A stretch of 32,439 nt of DNA from positions 1-32,439 of the forward strand of contig DGKJ01000065.1 in NCBI GenBank assembly GCA_002387735.1. The letters run 5' to 3'. The position numbers and the translations under genes are program-made. This document shows positions 24,948-32,439 of this stretch, piece by piece. Source of the DNA: Bacteriovoracaceae bacterium UBA4573 (GTDB lineage: Bacteria; Bdellovibrionota; UBA1018; UBA923). The notes beneath the pieces are model-generated. The model ran no database searches, had not been told where the DNA came from, and was given only the letters and a program-made list of their open reading frames with translations. Every line of letters starts with the position of its first letter. The stretch's first letter is position 1.

Positions 24948-26405
24948 CTATTGTCTAGCAGGGTTTTCTTCTGATGTCTTGGCACCCTTAGACAACGCTG
25001 TTGCAACTTCTGGTTCACCCATCGACACGCCCGAAGCTATTAGGGCGCGGGCACTTTTAATGTAGTTGAGCGCCTCCCGAACTTGATAATCATCTTTGGC
25101 TTTTACTGGGCGATCGGCTGCATCGAAAACAACCTCTTTATCTTTGGCTTCTTTTTCAGCTTTTTCTTCCATCACTAGAGCTTCGATCACTTCGTCTTCA
25201 CCGTCGGCATTCATGGCTTGCTTGAGATCTTTTTCTCGCACGTAATCCACAGCCTTTTTTGCTGCCGCCAAAGTTTTTTGATCGAACTCTTCGAGTAAGA
25301 CGTCGGGATGTATCCCCTTCATCTGAATGGAGCGACCATTGGGCGTGTAGTACCTAGCAATAGTCAGCTTTAAACCCACGTCGGGAGCGATTTCTACGAC
25401 GTTTTGAACTGAACCCTTTCCGAAAGTAGGCTGTCCAAGAACTACTGCACGTTTATGGTCTTGAAGGGCCCCAGCGACGATCTCGCTAGCCGACGCACTG
25501 GCGCCATTCACAAGCACCGCGACTGCAAAGTCTTTACGGGCAAAACCCTTTTTTACGTATTTTGTCTCACCCTTACTTTTATCTTTGCCGGCCATCGTCA
25601 CTACAGCGCCGTCTTCTACAAACAAACTGGTAACGTCGACCGCCTGGTCCAATAGGCCGCCGGGATTATTACGTAGATCGAGCACTAACCCGCGCAGACG
25701 ATTACTTTTTTCGAAATTTTCGATGGCGGTTCGTAAATCATGGGAAGATCGCTCGTTAAAGTTCGTCAAACGCGCATACAGATAGTCTTTTTCCAACACT
25801 TCAGATTTGACCGTTTTGATTTTAATCTCTGCTCGAGTAATTTTGTATTCCTTGGGTTCTTTCAAACCTTTGCGCCAAATAGTGAGCGCGATGTCGCTGC
25901 CTTTTTTTCCGCGCATCTTGGCTACCGCTTCTTCCAGACCAAGACCCTTGGTAGACTCCCCATTTATTTTTACAATTCGATCACCGGCCTTGATACCGGC
26001 TTCGTAAGCGGGCGTATCGTCGATCGGAGTTATCACCGTGAGTTGGGAATTTTTTAAACCGAGTTCGATACCCACACCACCAAACCGTCCGGATGTGTCT
26101 ATTTTCATATCGCGAAAAACTTCAGGCGGCAAAAAGCTTGAATGGGGATCGAGTGTTTCGACCATGCCCTTAAGAGCACCATATATGAGTTTCTTGTTGT
26201 TCACGTCTTCCACGTAATTTTGTTCAACAAAAAAAAGAACCTTTTGAAATAGCCCCAAATTTTCGTAGCGCTCCTCGGTTGCTTGGTTGGCTGTGCCGGT
26301 GGGCGCCGCACCTTTTTTTGCACCATAAAGCGCAGGGGAACTCGCCATCGCTACCGTCGCAACTACTGCCATCCAAGGCAAACCCAAAGACCTATTGTAC
26401 GACAT
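24948..26405 (-). CDS. ctpA: C-terminal processing peptidase, S41A family
   Basis: 485 residues with signal sequence (about 1-28), a PDZ domain (about 105-190, with GRFGGVGIELG and GIKAGDRIVKINGE) and the S41 peptidase core. The predicted Ser-Lys dyad is Ser305 in ASASASEIV and Lys330 in TFGKGSVQ, spaced 25 residues as in Prc. Such periplasmic proteases trim the C-terminus of exported proteins and in several bacteria degrade peptidoglycan hydrolases with the help of adaptors. Its place directly after the EnvC-like gene (14-base overlap) and before an M23 peptidase fits a role in controlling wall hydrolases. The C-terminal 100 residues are Lys/Glu/Ala-rich. Confidence 0.95.
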   Translation of the reverse strand: MSYNRSLGLPWMAVVATVAMASSPALYGAKKGAAPTGTANQATEERYENLGLFQKVLFFVEQNYVEDVNNKKLIYGALKGMVETLDPHSSFLPPEVFRDMKIDTSGRFGGVGIELGLKNSQLTVITPIDDTPAYEAGIKAGDRIVKINGESTKGLGLEEAVAKMRGKKGSDIALTIWRKGLKEPKEYKITRAEIKIKTVKSEVLEKDYLYARLTNFNERSSHDLRTAIENFEKSNRLRGLVLDLRNNPGGLLDQAVDVTSLFVEDGAVVTMAGKDKSKGETKYVKKGFARKDFAVAVLVNGASASASEIVAGALQDHKRAVVLGQPTFGKGSVQNVVEIAPDVGLKLTIARYYTPNGRSIQMKGIHPDVLLEEFDQKTLAAAKKAVDYVREKDLKQAMNADGEDEVIEALVMEEKAEKEAKDKEVVFDAADRPVKAKDDYQVREALNYIKSARALIASGVSMGEPEVATALSKGAKTSEENPARQ

Positions 26406-27618
26406 GTTTTCCCCCGTTTTTGAAGTTCGCCACCGCTTGATGGTTGATCCACTGTACTGGATTTACTGCTACGTTCTTTTCTCTAATTTCGAAATAAAAA
26501 GGCGCTTCCGAAGTTGCCCCCACGAGCTCCCCTTTTCGCAAAACATCTCCAACTTTTACGCCGGTTTTAGCAAGCTGCCCATAGAGTGAAAAATATTGCC
26601 CAGGGTGCTCGAGAATCACAATAGAACCGTAATTTTTGAGTGGTCCCTGGTATACCACCTGGCCTTCGTGTACCGCGCGCACATTGGAATTGGCCGCAGT
26701 TTCTATGGATATTCCTTTTTGAAACGTTAACAAGTTGGTTTTGGGATTAAACGATCTACCAAACTCGCTCACTATTGCACCGTCTACCGGAAGTTCCAGC
26801 TGACCTTTGAGTGACGCCAAGGAAAACGGTTCCGAAGTTTCACTTTTTTTATGTTGAAACTGATCCAACATTTGCTCAAGTTCCATTTCGCTTTCGCGCA
26901 GTGAACGAATTCGCTTAAGTGCTTCTAAGTGATTTACCCGGTTGGTCTTAAGAATTTCCTGGTGAATTTGTCTATTCGCCGTAAGTTCGGCCGATTTATC
27001 TTTGAGCTCAAAAACATAGTAATCAAGTTTATTGCGTTCTTCGAGAATCTTAAGTTCAAGAGCAAGAGCTTCCTGCACGTCGCCTTGCAACTTATGCACC
27101 GAAGCGATGTCTCGAGTGAGAACCTTGTTTAAAAAATAGCTCTTCTGAGCGAACACGTCAGCGTTCAAAATTTCTAACAATTTGAAACGATCACCGAAAT
27201 GGTCGACACCCGCGAGTTTATAAAGCTCCAACAGTCGTTTGCGAATTATTTTTTTCTGTTCCTCAATTCGAAGGGCCACCTCTAGCCGCCGTCTCGATAA
27301 CTCATCAAGGCTGGTGTTGAGCTGCAGAATTCGTTGTTCAGAGAGCTGAATCTCGCGGGCTTGCAACGAGAGTAGCTTTTTAATTTTCTTTAATTGGGAA
27401 TTTGAACTTGTCTCTCGAACCTTCGATTCAGTTAATTCTCTCTGAAGAGAAGTGATTTCCGAACGCAGGTGCACTATCGCGTCGGCGTTGAGTTTAGACG
27501 CCGCCATCATACTATTCTTAATTTCGGCACCCAAACCTAAGTCCCACGAGACAATGCCTGAAACTACCAACAGTGATTTTAAAACCGCGATTAATTTTTT
27601 ATTCGCAGTTGCGCCCAT
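26392..27618 (-). CDS. envC: EnvC-like coiled-coil LytM factor lacking zinc ligands
   Basis: 408 residues. A signal-type N-terminus (about 8-31) precedes long coiled coils (about 40-130 and 160-260) and a C-terminal LytM domain (about 275-392). All zinc-ligand positions are changed: the HxxxD position reads Gln300 and Ser304 (FQKGISIE), the YGH position is YGQ (Gln348), and the HxH position is FYFEIRE (Tyr376). E. coli EnvC is likewise inactive and acts as an activator of amidases AmiA and AmiB, recruited and switched by FtsEX. Here the gene directly follows ftsX with a 28-base overlap, so the same role is very likely. No amidase gene is visible in the window. Confidence 0.93.
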   Translation of the reverse strand: MGATANKKLIAVLKSLLVVSGIVSWDLGLGAEIKNSMMAASKLNADAIVHLRSEITSLQRELTESKVRETSSNSQLKKIKKLLSLQAREIQLSEQRILQLNTSLDELSRRRLEVALRIEEQKKIIRKRLLELYKLAGVDHFGDRFKLLEILNADVFAQKSYFLNKVLTRDIASVHKLQGDVQEALALELKILEERNKLDYYVFELKDKSAELTANRQIHQEILKTNRVNHLEALKRIRSLRESEMELEQMLDQFQHKKSETSEPFSLASLKGQLELPVDGAIVSEFGRSFNPKTNLLTFQKGISIETAANSNVRAVHEGQVVYQGPLKNYGSIVILEHPGQYFSLYGQLAKTGVKVGDVLRKGELVGATSEAPFYFEIREKNVAVNPVQWINHQAVANFKNGGKHVVQ

Positions 27619-28457
27619 ACACTTCCGATCATCCCTGAAAAGAAGCCGAGAAACAAAATGAAAAAGAGTGACCAGAGGGGTCGCACTGGTAGCGACTCGT
27701 ACCCCATCGCACCAAAAAGCTGAGCCAAGCTTTTTTGTAGACGACTTCCCGCATAAACCAAGATTCCGGCGGCCAAAGCTCCCGCCAATACGCCTTCGAC
27801 CATACCCTCAAGCACCGACGGCAACGCGCGCAGTGAGCGGCGAGCCCCCAAATCTACCAGAGTCCGGCGCAGCTGCTCTTGCAGACGGTTCCGGAGTTGA
27901 TTGCGATGAACTATGAGGGTAGCACCCGCCAGCCCGAGTCCAACGAGTAGCGCCAAACAAAAGGTCTTCAGTAGCGCTAGCATGCGAATCAACCCAGCGA
28001 ATCGCGCTTCATTGGTTTCAATTTGCTCAATGGTGCGATCGGTGCTGGCTATCTTCTTAATTTGATCGAGCTTATTGGCCTCGGCCTTAACTTTGATGTA
28101 GCGCGGAATGGTATCGAGCTCTAACTCTTCAAGTCCTTTTGCAAGACTTGGAAAGTAACGTTGAAAATTAGAAATGAACGCGTCTTTACTCACCAACTGT
28201 GCACTTTGCACGCCGGAAATCTTTTTTACTCCGCTCAACACAGTCAACTCTTGGCTTTCTGAGACTAGAGGAGAAAGATAAAGCGTCATCCAACGCGAAG
28301 TTCGTAAATCGGAAATAACGCCGGAAAAGCTCGTAATCACTTCAAATATCAGACCCGTGAGCACTAATATGGTCGTCATTGAAAGAACCGAAACTGAGCG
28401 GGCCCCCCAACGGTGCTTAAGAGAGGTTAGGGTCATTCTTAGTACTAAAGCAAACAT
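27591..28457 (-). CDS. ftsX: Cell division ABC transporter permease FtsX
   Basis: About 288 residues from ATG 28457. This start has GAGGG 3 bases upstream and precedes the family-typical MFALVLRMTLTSLKHRW. The open frame extends to 28601, but those 48 residues overlap ftsE heavily and look spurious. The layout is one membrane helix (about 22-45), a periplasmic domain containing KKISGVQSAQLVS and FPSLAKGLEELE, then three helices. FtsX transmits the ATPase cycle of FtsE across the membrane to EnvC-type hydrolase activators at the septum. The start overlaps ftsE by 13 bases and the end overlaps the EnvC-like gene by 28, giving the classical ftsE-ftsX-activator order. Confidence 0.94.
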   Translation of the reverse strand: MFALVLRMTLTSLKHRWGARSVSVLSMTTILVLTGLIFEVITSFSGVISDLRTSRWMTLYLSPLVSESQELTVLSGVKKISGVQSAQLVSKDAFISNFQRYFPSLAKGLEELELDTIPRYIKVKAEANKLDQIKKIASTDRTIEQIETNEARFAGLIRMLALLKTFCLALLVGLGLAGATLIVHRNQLRNRLQEQLRRTLVDLGARRSLRALPSVLEGMVEGVLAGALAAGILVYAGSRLQKSLAQLFGAMGYESLPVRPLWSLFFILFLGFFSGMIGSVWAQLRIKN

Positions 28458-29122
28458 ACGCCCTCTTCTAACATGAGCCGCCCGCCTTTTAAAATACAAG
28501 ACCGACGACGCACTCGCCGAACGATTTCCCGATCGTGAGTGGCTACTAATATGGTCGTGCCGCGTAAATGGAGTTTTTGAAATAAATCCATAAGACTCCA
28601 AGTGTGATCTCGATCTAAACTACCGGTCGGTTCATCTGCCAACAATATTTCTGGCTGCCGCACGATAGCGCGCGCAGCCGCCACTCGTTGTTTTTCGCCC
28701 CCAGAAAAACCCGCAACCTTTTTGTGGGCCAGGCGCGAAAGGTTCACGAGCGCCAGCGCCTCATCGATTGCCCTCTTCGAGTACCGTTCGGTATCTCCCG
28801 CCGCGTGCAATGCAAGAGCAACATTGTCGTAGGCCGTGAGGTCTTCGACCAGTCGTAGCTCTTGAAAAATTACTCCGATACGCCGTCGGGTGGCCTGAAC
28901 TTTTTCAAAAGCCATTTTCGATATGTCCTCGCCGAAAACCTGAACAGTTCCACGGGTAGGAGTTTCCTCACCGCACAACATTTTGAGTAAAGTGGTTTTT
29001 CCCGCTCCACTATCACCTACAATGTAGAGGAATTCGCCTTTGTTAATTTTTAAGGTCACGTTGTCAAACACCGGACCTGCACTTTGCGGATAAGTTTTGG
29101 ACACACTCGTTAGAGCAATCAT
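28445..29122 (-). CDS. ftsE: Cell division ATPase FtsE
   Basis: 225 residues, normal length. Walker A GDSGAGKTT (36-44), the Q-loop in GVIFQELRLV, ABC signature FSGGEKQRVAAARA, Walker B ILLADEPTG and the H-loop in LVATHDRE are all present. FtsE drives the FtsEX complex that activates septal peptidoglycan hydrolysis through an EnvC-type partner. ATG start with GAGGAG 8 bases upstream. It is the first gene of the chain running to at least 21873 and diverges from the CPBP gene, so the promoter should lie in 29123-29240, although I cannot define clear boxes there. Confidence 0.96.
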   Translation of the reverse strand: MIALTSVSKTYPQSAGPVFDNVTLKINKGEFLYIVGDSGAGKTTLLKMLCGEETPTRGTVQVFGEDISKMAFEKVQATRRRIGVIFQELRLVEDLTAYDNVALALHAAGDTERYSKRAIDEALALVNLSRLAHKKVAGFSGGEKQRVAAARAIVRQPEILLADEPTGSLDRDHTWSLMDLFQKLHLRGTTILVATHDREIVRRVRRRSCILKGGRLMLEEGVCLL

Positions 29123-29240
29123 TCCGACATCTCCTCACTTCAAAGTAGCAAAGATCCGGCGCTCCGAGCAGAGCGGGAAAATCCTTCCCTAGATCGTTTT
29201 TTTCCCCCTTCGCCCGGCAACTCCAGCTACACTCAATTTC

Positions 29241-30128
29241 ATGGTCGCACGAACATTATTTCTTTGGTTGGGCTACGTTTTCACTCAGAAGGCTGTAAAT
29301 TTGGTTGTCCTTACGATGGTGACCTACATTTTTGTACGCCAGGAAACCGGTATCGAGCGCGATAGCCTGCAAAAAATTCAGGACTTAATTGCAGCCAACG
29401 AAATATTGGCTGTTGGCGCCGCCGCTTTACTTTACACCTTGGCCCTACACGCGTTTCGCCCTTTAGCCCGAACGAGCTGGAGCGACATATGGGCATTGCG
29501 AAAAAATTCCGCTCACTTGGGTCCCAGCCTTCTTCACGGCGTAATCATTGGCGCAATTACCCTCATCGCCACCGCTAGTGGCGGCTATCTAAGTTATCTC
29601 GGGTTTTACCTTCGAGTCGACGAAATTGCCCTTTCAAGCTTAACTATCTTCTTTTTTTCTGCAGCGGTTTTAATGACCGCACTCGTAGAGGAATATATTT
29701 TTAGAGCATGTCTCGAGCCCGTGCTCAGCAAAAGGCTTTCTCTTGGCAGCACCATCGCAATTTCGACCGCGATGTATGTCTGCACCAAGGCTTTCTTGTT
29801 CGATATTTCAGCCGTAGTGGCGCTGAACTTGGCTCTTCTTAACATTAGTTTTTCACTGTTTGCGCGGGCGCGAGGCACTTTTGTTGCATCTGCGCTCTTG
29901 TATTTCGGACTCTTCACCACCATGCACTTTTGTTTCGGATTGCCGTTCTTCGGACAAGACATGCCAGGAATATTGCTGCTTCGCCCCGACAGCGCGAGTT
30001 CGGAACCTGGTACACTGGGGTATGTATTGTCTGGTGGTAGCTGGGGTCCCGAAAACGGCCTTATTTTTTCGGCACTCTTGGTGATAGCGCTCTACCTTCC
30101 ACAACTGCACAGTAAAAAAATCTCCTAA
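29241..30128 (+). CDS. CPBP-family membrane protein with incomplete metal site
   Basis: 295 residues with about 7-8 membrane segments. Glu150-Glu151-x3-Arg155 (EEYIFR) matches the first motif of the CPBP (CAAX protease and bacteriocin-processing) family. The second motif FxxxH appears as Tyr179-Val-Cys-Thr-Lys183. The third, HxxxN, appears as Tyr221-Phe-Gly-Leu-Phe225 after RGTFVASALL. Both metal histidines thus seem absent, so peptidase activity is doubtful. A non-catalytic membrane role, as in scaffold-like relatives, is possible. ATG start; no ribosome binding site is seen. It is 55 bases ahead of tolQ on the same strand and may be co-transcribed with the Tol genes. Confidence 0.75.
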   Translation: MVARTLFLWLGYVFTQKAVNLVVLTMVTYIFVRQETGIERDSLQKIQDLIAANEILAVGAAALLYTLALHAFRPLARTSWSDIWALRKNSAHLGPSLLHGVIIGAITLIATASGGYLSYLGFYLRVDEIALSSLTIFFFSAAVLMTALVEEYIFRACLEPVLSKRLSLGSTIAISTAMYVCTKAFLFDISAVVALNLALLNISFSLFARARGTFVASALLYFGLFTTMHFCFGLPFFGQDMPGILLLRPDSASSEPGTLGYVLSGGSWGPENGLIFSALLVIALYLPQLHSKKIS

Positions 30129-30183
30129 TCCAGATTCTTTTGCCGAATTAATTTGTTAGACTTCGAGAAACGGAGAACCTTCT

Positions 30184-30969
30184 ATGAACATCGAAATTCT
30201 TTTTGGATCCATCGCCCACGCTGCCAGTTCGAGCGCGCAGGTTACAGCTTCGGCCGCCGGTGCAGTGTCTACTCCAAGCGCCTTCGATCTAATATTAAAG
30301 TCAGGCTTCGTTGTGCAGCTCGTATTACTATCGCTGCTCGCTGCTTCGGTGCTTTCATGGTCGATTATTTTAATGAAACACCGCGCGCTTAAGGCCGCAA
30401 AAAAAGAATCTCAAGCATTCCTGAACGCGTTTTGGTACGGACAAAATTTGGAAGAAATTTTCGAGAAAGCTGAAAAACAATTTGCCCATGCTCCTGTCGC
30501 GGCGGTTTTCAAGGCTGGCTACAAAGAGTTGAAAAAAATCTCGCAAATCGACGCGCGAAACGTGCGCACCGAAAGTATAGCCAACATTCACCGCGCTTTG
30601 GGTCGTACCGCCCTTGCAGAAACACACGGTCTAGAGAAGATGGTGGGCTTTCTCGCGACCATTGGGAGTGCCGCACCATTTGTCGGACTATTTGGAACGG
30701 TTTGGGGTATTATGAATTCCTTTCAAGGAATAGGCGCTACTGGAAATGCAAACCTTGCCGTCGTTGCGCCAGGAATCAGCGAAGCGCTCATTGCTACCGC
30801 CGCCGGCCTTGCTGCCGCGATTCCCTCGGTGATGGCCTATAATTATTTTGTTGGACGAATCAAATCAATTGCTACTGAAATGGATACCTTCAGCCAGGAC
30901 TTTCTCAACATTGTGCAGCGGAGCATGTTGAAGTCGAATAGCGCCCCTACGGTCAACGCACAACAGTAG
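30184..30969 (+). CDS. tolQ: TolQ/ExbB-type proton channel subunit
   Basis: 261 residues. The first membrane helix (about 36-60) follows an Ala/Ser-rich N-terminus somewhat longer than in E. coli TolQ. Two more helices carry the family hallmarks GFLATIGSAAPFVGLFGTVWGIMNSF and later GISEALIATAAGLAAAIPSVMAYN. TolQ with TolR uses the proton gradient to power the Tol system, which keeps outer membrane and wall together during constriction. The order tolQ-tolR-tolA-like-tolB favours Tol over Exb. ATG with GGAG 8 bases upstream. Confidence 0.95.
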   Translation: MNIEILFGSIAHAASSSAQVTASAAGAVSTPSAFDLILKSGFVVQLVLLSLLAASVLSWSIILMKHRALKAAKKESQAFLNAFWYGQNLEEIFEKAEKQFAHAPVAAVFKAGYKELKKISQIDARNVRTESIANIHRALGRTALAETHGLEKMVGFLATIGSAAPFVGLFGTVWGIMNSFQGIGATGNANLAVVAPGISEALIATAAGLAAAIPSVMAYNYFVGRIKSIATEMDTFSQDFLNIVQRSMLKSNSAPTVNAQQ

Positions 30970-31007
30970 CAAAAACTTCAACCGGTCAACAGGCCAAGGA
31001 GCTCACC

Positions 31008-31442
31008 ATGGGTTTCGGCGTTCAGGATATTTCGAATAAAACCCCGACTACTTTGTCGGAAATTAACGTCACACCGCTGGTCGACGTAATGTTGGTGTTG
31101 CTGATTGTTTTCATGGTCTCTGCGCCGCTCATGCAACAAGGCGTGCAGGTAGACTTACCAAAAACAGCCTCTCACGCGCTCGACGAACAACAAGATCAGA
31201 TCGTTCTTGTGATCCATCGAAACGAACGCATTTCGATTAACGACAACGCAATCGAAATGCGCGATCTCGAGAAAAAGTTAGCGGCAATTTACCAAAACAA
31301 ATCTACTCGAGAAATTTACATTCAGGCGGATCAGTCAGTGAACTACGGCTTGGTCGCTCAAATCATGGCCCGAGTGCGCCGGGCTGGTATTACTAAAGTA
31401 GGGCTCGTCACTGATCCAATTGATAGCAAGGCGGACCGATAG
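31008..31442 (+). CDS. tolR: TolR/ExbD-type subunit
   Basis: 144 residues with one membrane helix near the N-terminus (INVTPLVDVMLVLLIVFMV). The Asp of LVDVML is the proton-path residue of the family. A periplasmic domain follows (LVIHRNERISIND, IYIQADQSVNYGLVAQIMARVRRAGI). It works with TolQ as the motor that moves TolA. ATG with AAGGAG 6 bases upstream; 38 bases after tolQ and 8 bases before the TolA-like gene. Confidence 0.96.
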   Translation: MGFGVQDISNKTPTTLSEINVTPLVDVMLVLLIVFMVSAPLMQQGVQVDLPKTASHALDEQQDQIVLVIHRNERISINDNAIEMRDLEKKLAAIYQNKSTREIYIQADQSVNYGLVAQIMARVRRAGITKVGLVTDPIDSKADR

Positions 31443-31450
31443 AGAAAGCA

Positions 31451-32221
31451 ATGGCGACTCCTCCAAAAAGAAACATTCGGCGTCCCGGAAGTTCGCAAGA
31501 CGAATTTGGGCGTTCTCTGCGGTTATCAGCTGCCGTTCACGCAATTTTACTTATTGGCGCGCTTCTTTCGACGTTGGTATTCCGCCGCGAACCGGTGATG
31601 CTCTCGCCAAGCATTCGGGTTGACTTGGTCGGACTGCCCGATATTAAAAAGAAAGATCTTAATTTAAGTGAACCTGGGCCCGACCTTAGCAAGATCGAAA
31701 AGGAACTCGAGGCTTCGAAACCTGCTCCCGCGCCGGAACCCGCAGTCGAAGATAAACCTGAAATTTCCCTAAAGAAAAAAGACGGGAAGCCAAAAAAAGA
31801 AGAATCGCGCAAGGAATCACTCTCAAGCGCCATAGAGCGCATTAAGGCTCTGGCGGAGATTGAAAACGACCTCAAAAAGAATAAAAAAAATACCACTCAA
31901 GTTAAAGGAAACACCGTTTCAAAAGGCAACGCTCTAACTGGCACTAGTGCACAAGACATCAACGCCTATGCCGCGGGCATGCAAGCTCGTCTGCGCGAAC
32001 ATTGGAATCTACCAGTGTGGCTTGCTAAACAAAACTTGGCGGCGCGCGTAGTGGTTTTTTTGGATGATCGTGGTTACGTTGCAAACACTGTGTTGGCCAA
32101 AAGTTCGGGGAACACTCAGTACGACGAGTACGTACTCAAAACTGTTCGAATGTCCCAGCCGTTCGGTCCGCCGCCGAGCGACATTCAAGATGACGGCGTT
32201 TTATTGCTCTTTCCGCTTTAA
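31451..32221 (+). CDS. tolA: TolA-like protein with TonB-type C-terminal domain
   Basis: 256 residues, shorter than E. coli TolA (421). A single membrane helix (about 24-45) is followed by a Lys/Glu/Pro-rich stretch (about 60-160) and a TonB/TolA-like C-terminal fold (about 170-256) with YAAGMQARLREHWNLPVW, ARVVVFLDDRGYV and DEYVLKTVRMSQPFGPPP. The last part is typical of the TonB C-terminal superfamily. It should connect the TolQR motor to TolB-Pal in the outer membrane. The long Ala-rich helix of enterobacterial TolA is replaced by a shorter charged linker, so the reach across the periplasm is smaller. By sequence alone TonB is possible; the gene order supports TolA. Confidence 0.88.
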   Translation: MATPPKRNIRRPGSSQDEFGRSLRLSAAVHAILLIGALLSTLVFRREPVMLSPSIRVDLVGLPDIKKKDLNLSEPGPDLSKIEKELEASKPAPAPEPAVEDKPEISLKKKDGKPKKEESRKESLSSAIERIKALAEIENDLKKNKKNTTQVKGNTVSKGNALTGTSAQDINAYAAGMQARLREHWNLPVWLAKQNLAARVVVFLDDRGYVANTVLAKSSGNTQYDEYVLKTVRMSQPFGPPPSDIQDDGVLLLFPL

Positions 32222-32254
32222 CGGGCCAATGTTAACCTTTTTCAAAAGAATTTT

Positions 32255-32260
32255 AGGAGA
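32255..32260 (+). promoter_or_regulatory. Ribosome binding site for tolB
   Basis: AGGAGA is 5 bases before GTG 32266. It decides the start of tolB, as no ATG lies near in that frame. Confidence 0.7.
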
Positions 32261-32265
32261 CTACC

Positions 32266-32439
32266 GTGCTGAAACTGACACTCATTTCACTATTCTTGGC
32301 ATTCACCTCGACTTGGAATCTGGTTCAAGCCGGCCAGGTCTATATTCCCGTCGGCGAAGCCCGAATTAAAAAGAGCGTTTTAGCATTTTCCCCAACCAAA
32401 TACCTAGGGGCGGGTTTTGACTCTGGCGATTCCAAAAGC
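32266..32439 (+). CDS. tolB: TolB, N-terminal part only (cut by the window edge)
   Basis: 58 codons are visible from GTG. A signal peptide (LTLISLFLAFTSTWNLVQA) leads to GQVYIPVGEARIKKSVLAF, which matches the start of the TolB N-terminal domain in Bdellovibrio-like bacteria. The stop is outside the window. TolB is a periplasmic propeller protein bridging TolA and Pal. Position directly after the TolA-like gene supports the call; the propeller repeats are not in view. Confidence 0.8.
   Translation, partial: MLKLTLISLFLAFTSTWNLVQAGQVYIPVGEARIKKSVLAFSPTKYLGAGFDSGDSKS

Noticed and set aside
28458..28601. Upstream extension of ftsX by 48 codons
   Set aside because: The added residues come from the ftsE frame region and are not FtsX-like; ATG 28457 has a GAGGG site and the typical N-terminus.
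29123..29240. Divergent promoter pair between ftsE and the CPBP gene
   Set aside because: A promoter region is expected here, but I could not find -35 and -10 boxes with proper spacing on either strand, so no site is listed.

Overview
This 32.4 kb window is densely coding; no gap exceeds about 170 bases. I see no rRNA, tRNA, CRISPR array, insertion sequence or phage gene. Base composition is moderate, near half GC by eye. The content suggests a Gram-negative, two-membraned bacterium: Tol genes, outer-membrane barrel, lipoprotein-like protein, FtsEX with an EnvC-like factor, and many exported proteins. The mixture (trypsin-like protease, LytM proteins, zinc phospholipase-like enzyme, SH3-barrel protein, NtrC-type regulator) is reminiscent of Bdellovibrionota or other former deltaproteobacteria. 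That placement is inference from gene content only.

Region 1 (1-8874, + strand) holds three very large proteins of unrecognised function. The first is cut by the left edge; the second and third have signal peptides and TTG starts. The second and third are clear paralogues: the same beta-rich repeat module (two copies, then one), the same PDxPxxFPRGS linker motif, and the same C-terminal domain of about 260-275 residues. The first has three looser C-terminal modules of similar layout. This is the best candidate here for an undescribed system.

Region 2 (8871-13939, - strand) is a trypsin-like protease gene followed by an HDOD protein, a soluble PAS histidine kinase and a sigma-54 response regulator. 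The last three are tightly packed, with an ATGA overlap and a 1-base gap. Region 3 (14086-19710) is a set of housekeeping and metabolic genes on alternating strands: an AMP-forming ligase with altered core motifs, a family 2 glycosyltransferase, Hsp33 with one zinc cysteine replaced, a PduO-type cobalamin adenosyltransferase, a phospholipase C/P1-nuclease-like enzyme, and QueF.

Region 4 (19714-29122, - strand) is an envelope and division block. ftsE, ftsX, an EnvC-like LytM factor with no zinc ligands, ctpA, xseA, an intact M23 peptidase and an SH3-barrel protein form a chain with overlaps of 13-29 bases and one 3-base gap. A small HAMP membrane protein and a parallel beta-helix protein follow. 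The likely theme is control of peptidoglycan hydrolysis at division plus envelope processing.

Region 5 (29241-32439, + strand) starts with a CPBP-family membrane protein lacking its metal histidines, then tolQ, tolR, a TolA-like protein and the first 58 codons of tolB, cut by the right edge. Regions 4 and 5 diverge from the 118-base gap at 29123-29240 and together cover two systems for envelope constriction, FtsEX-EnvC and Tol.
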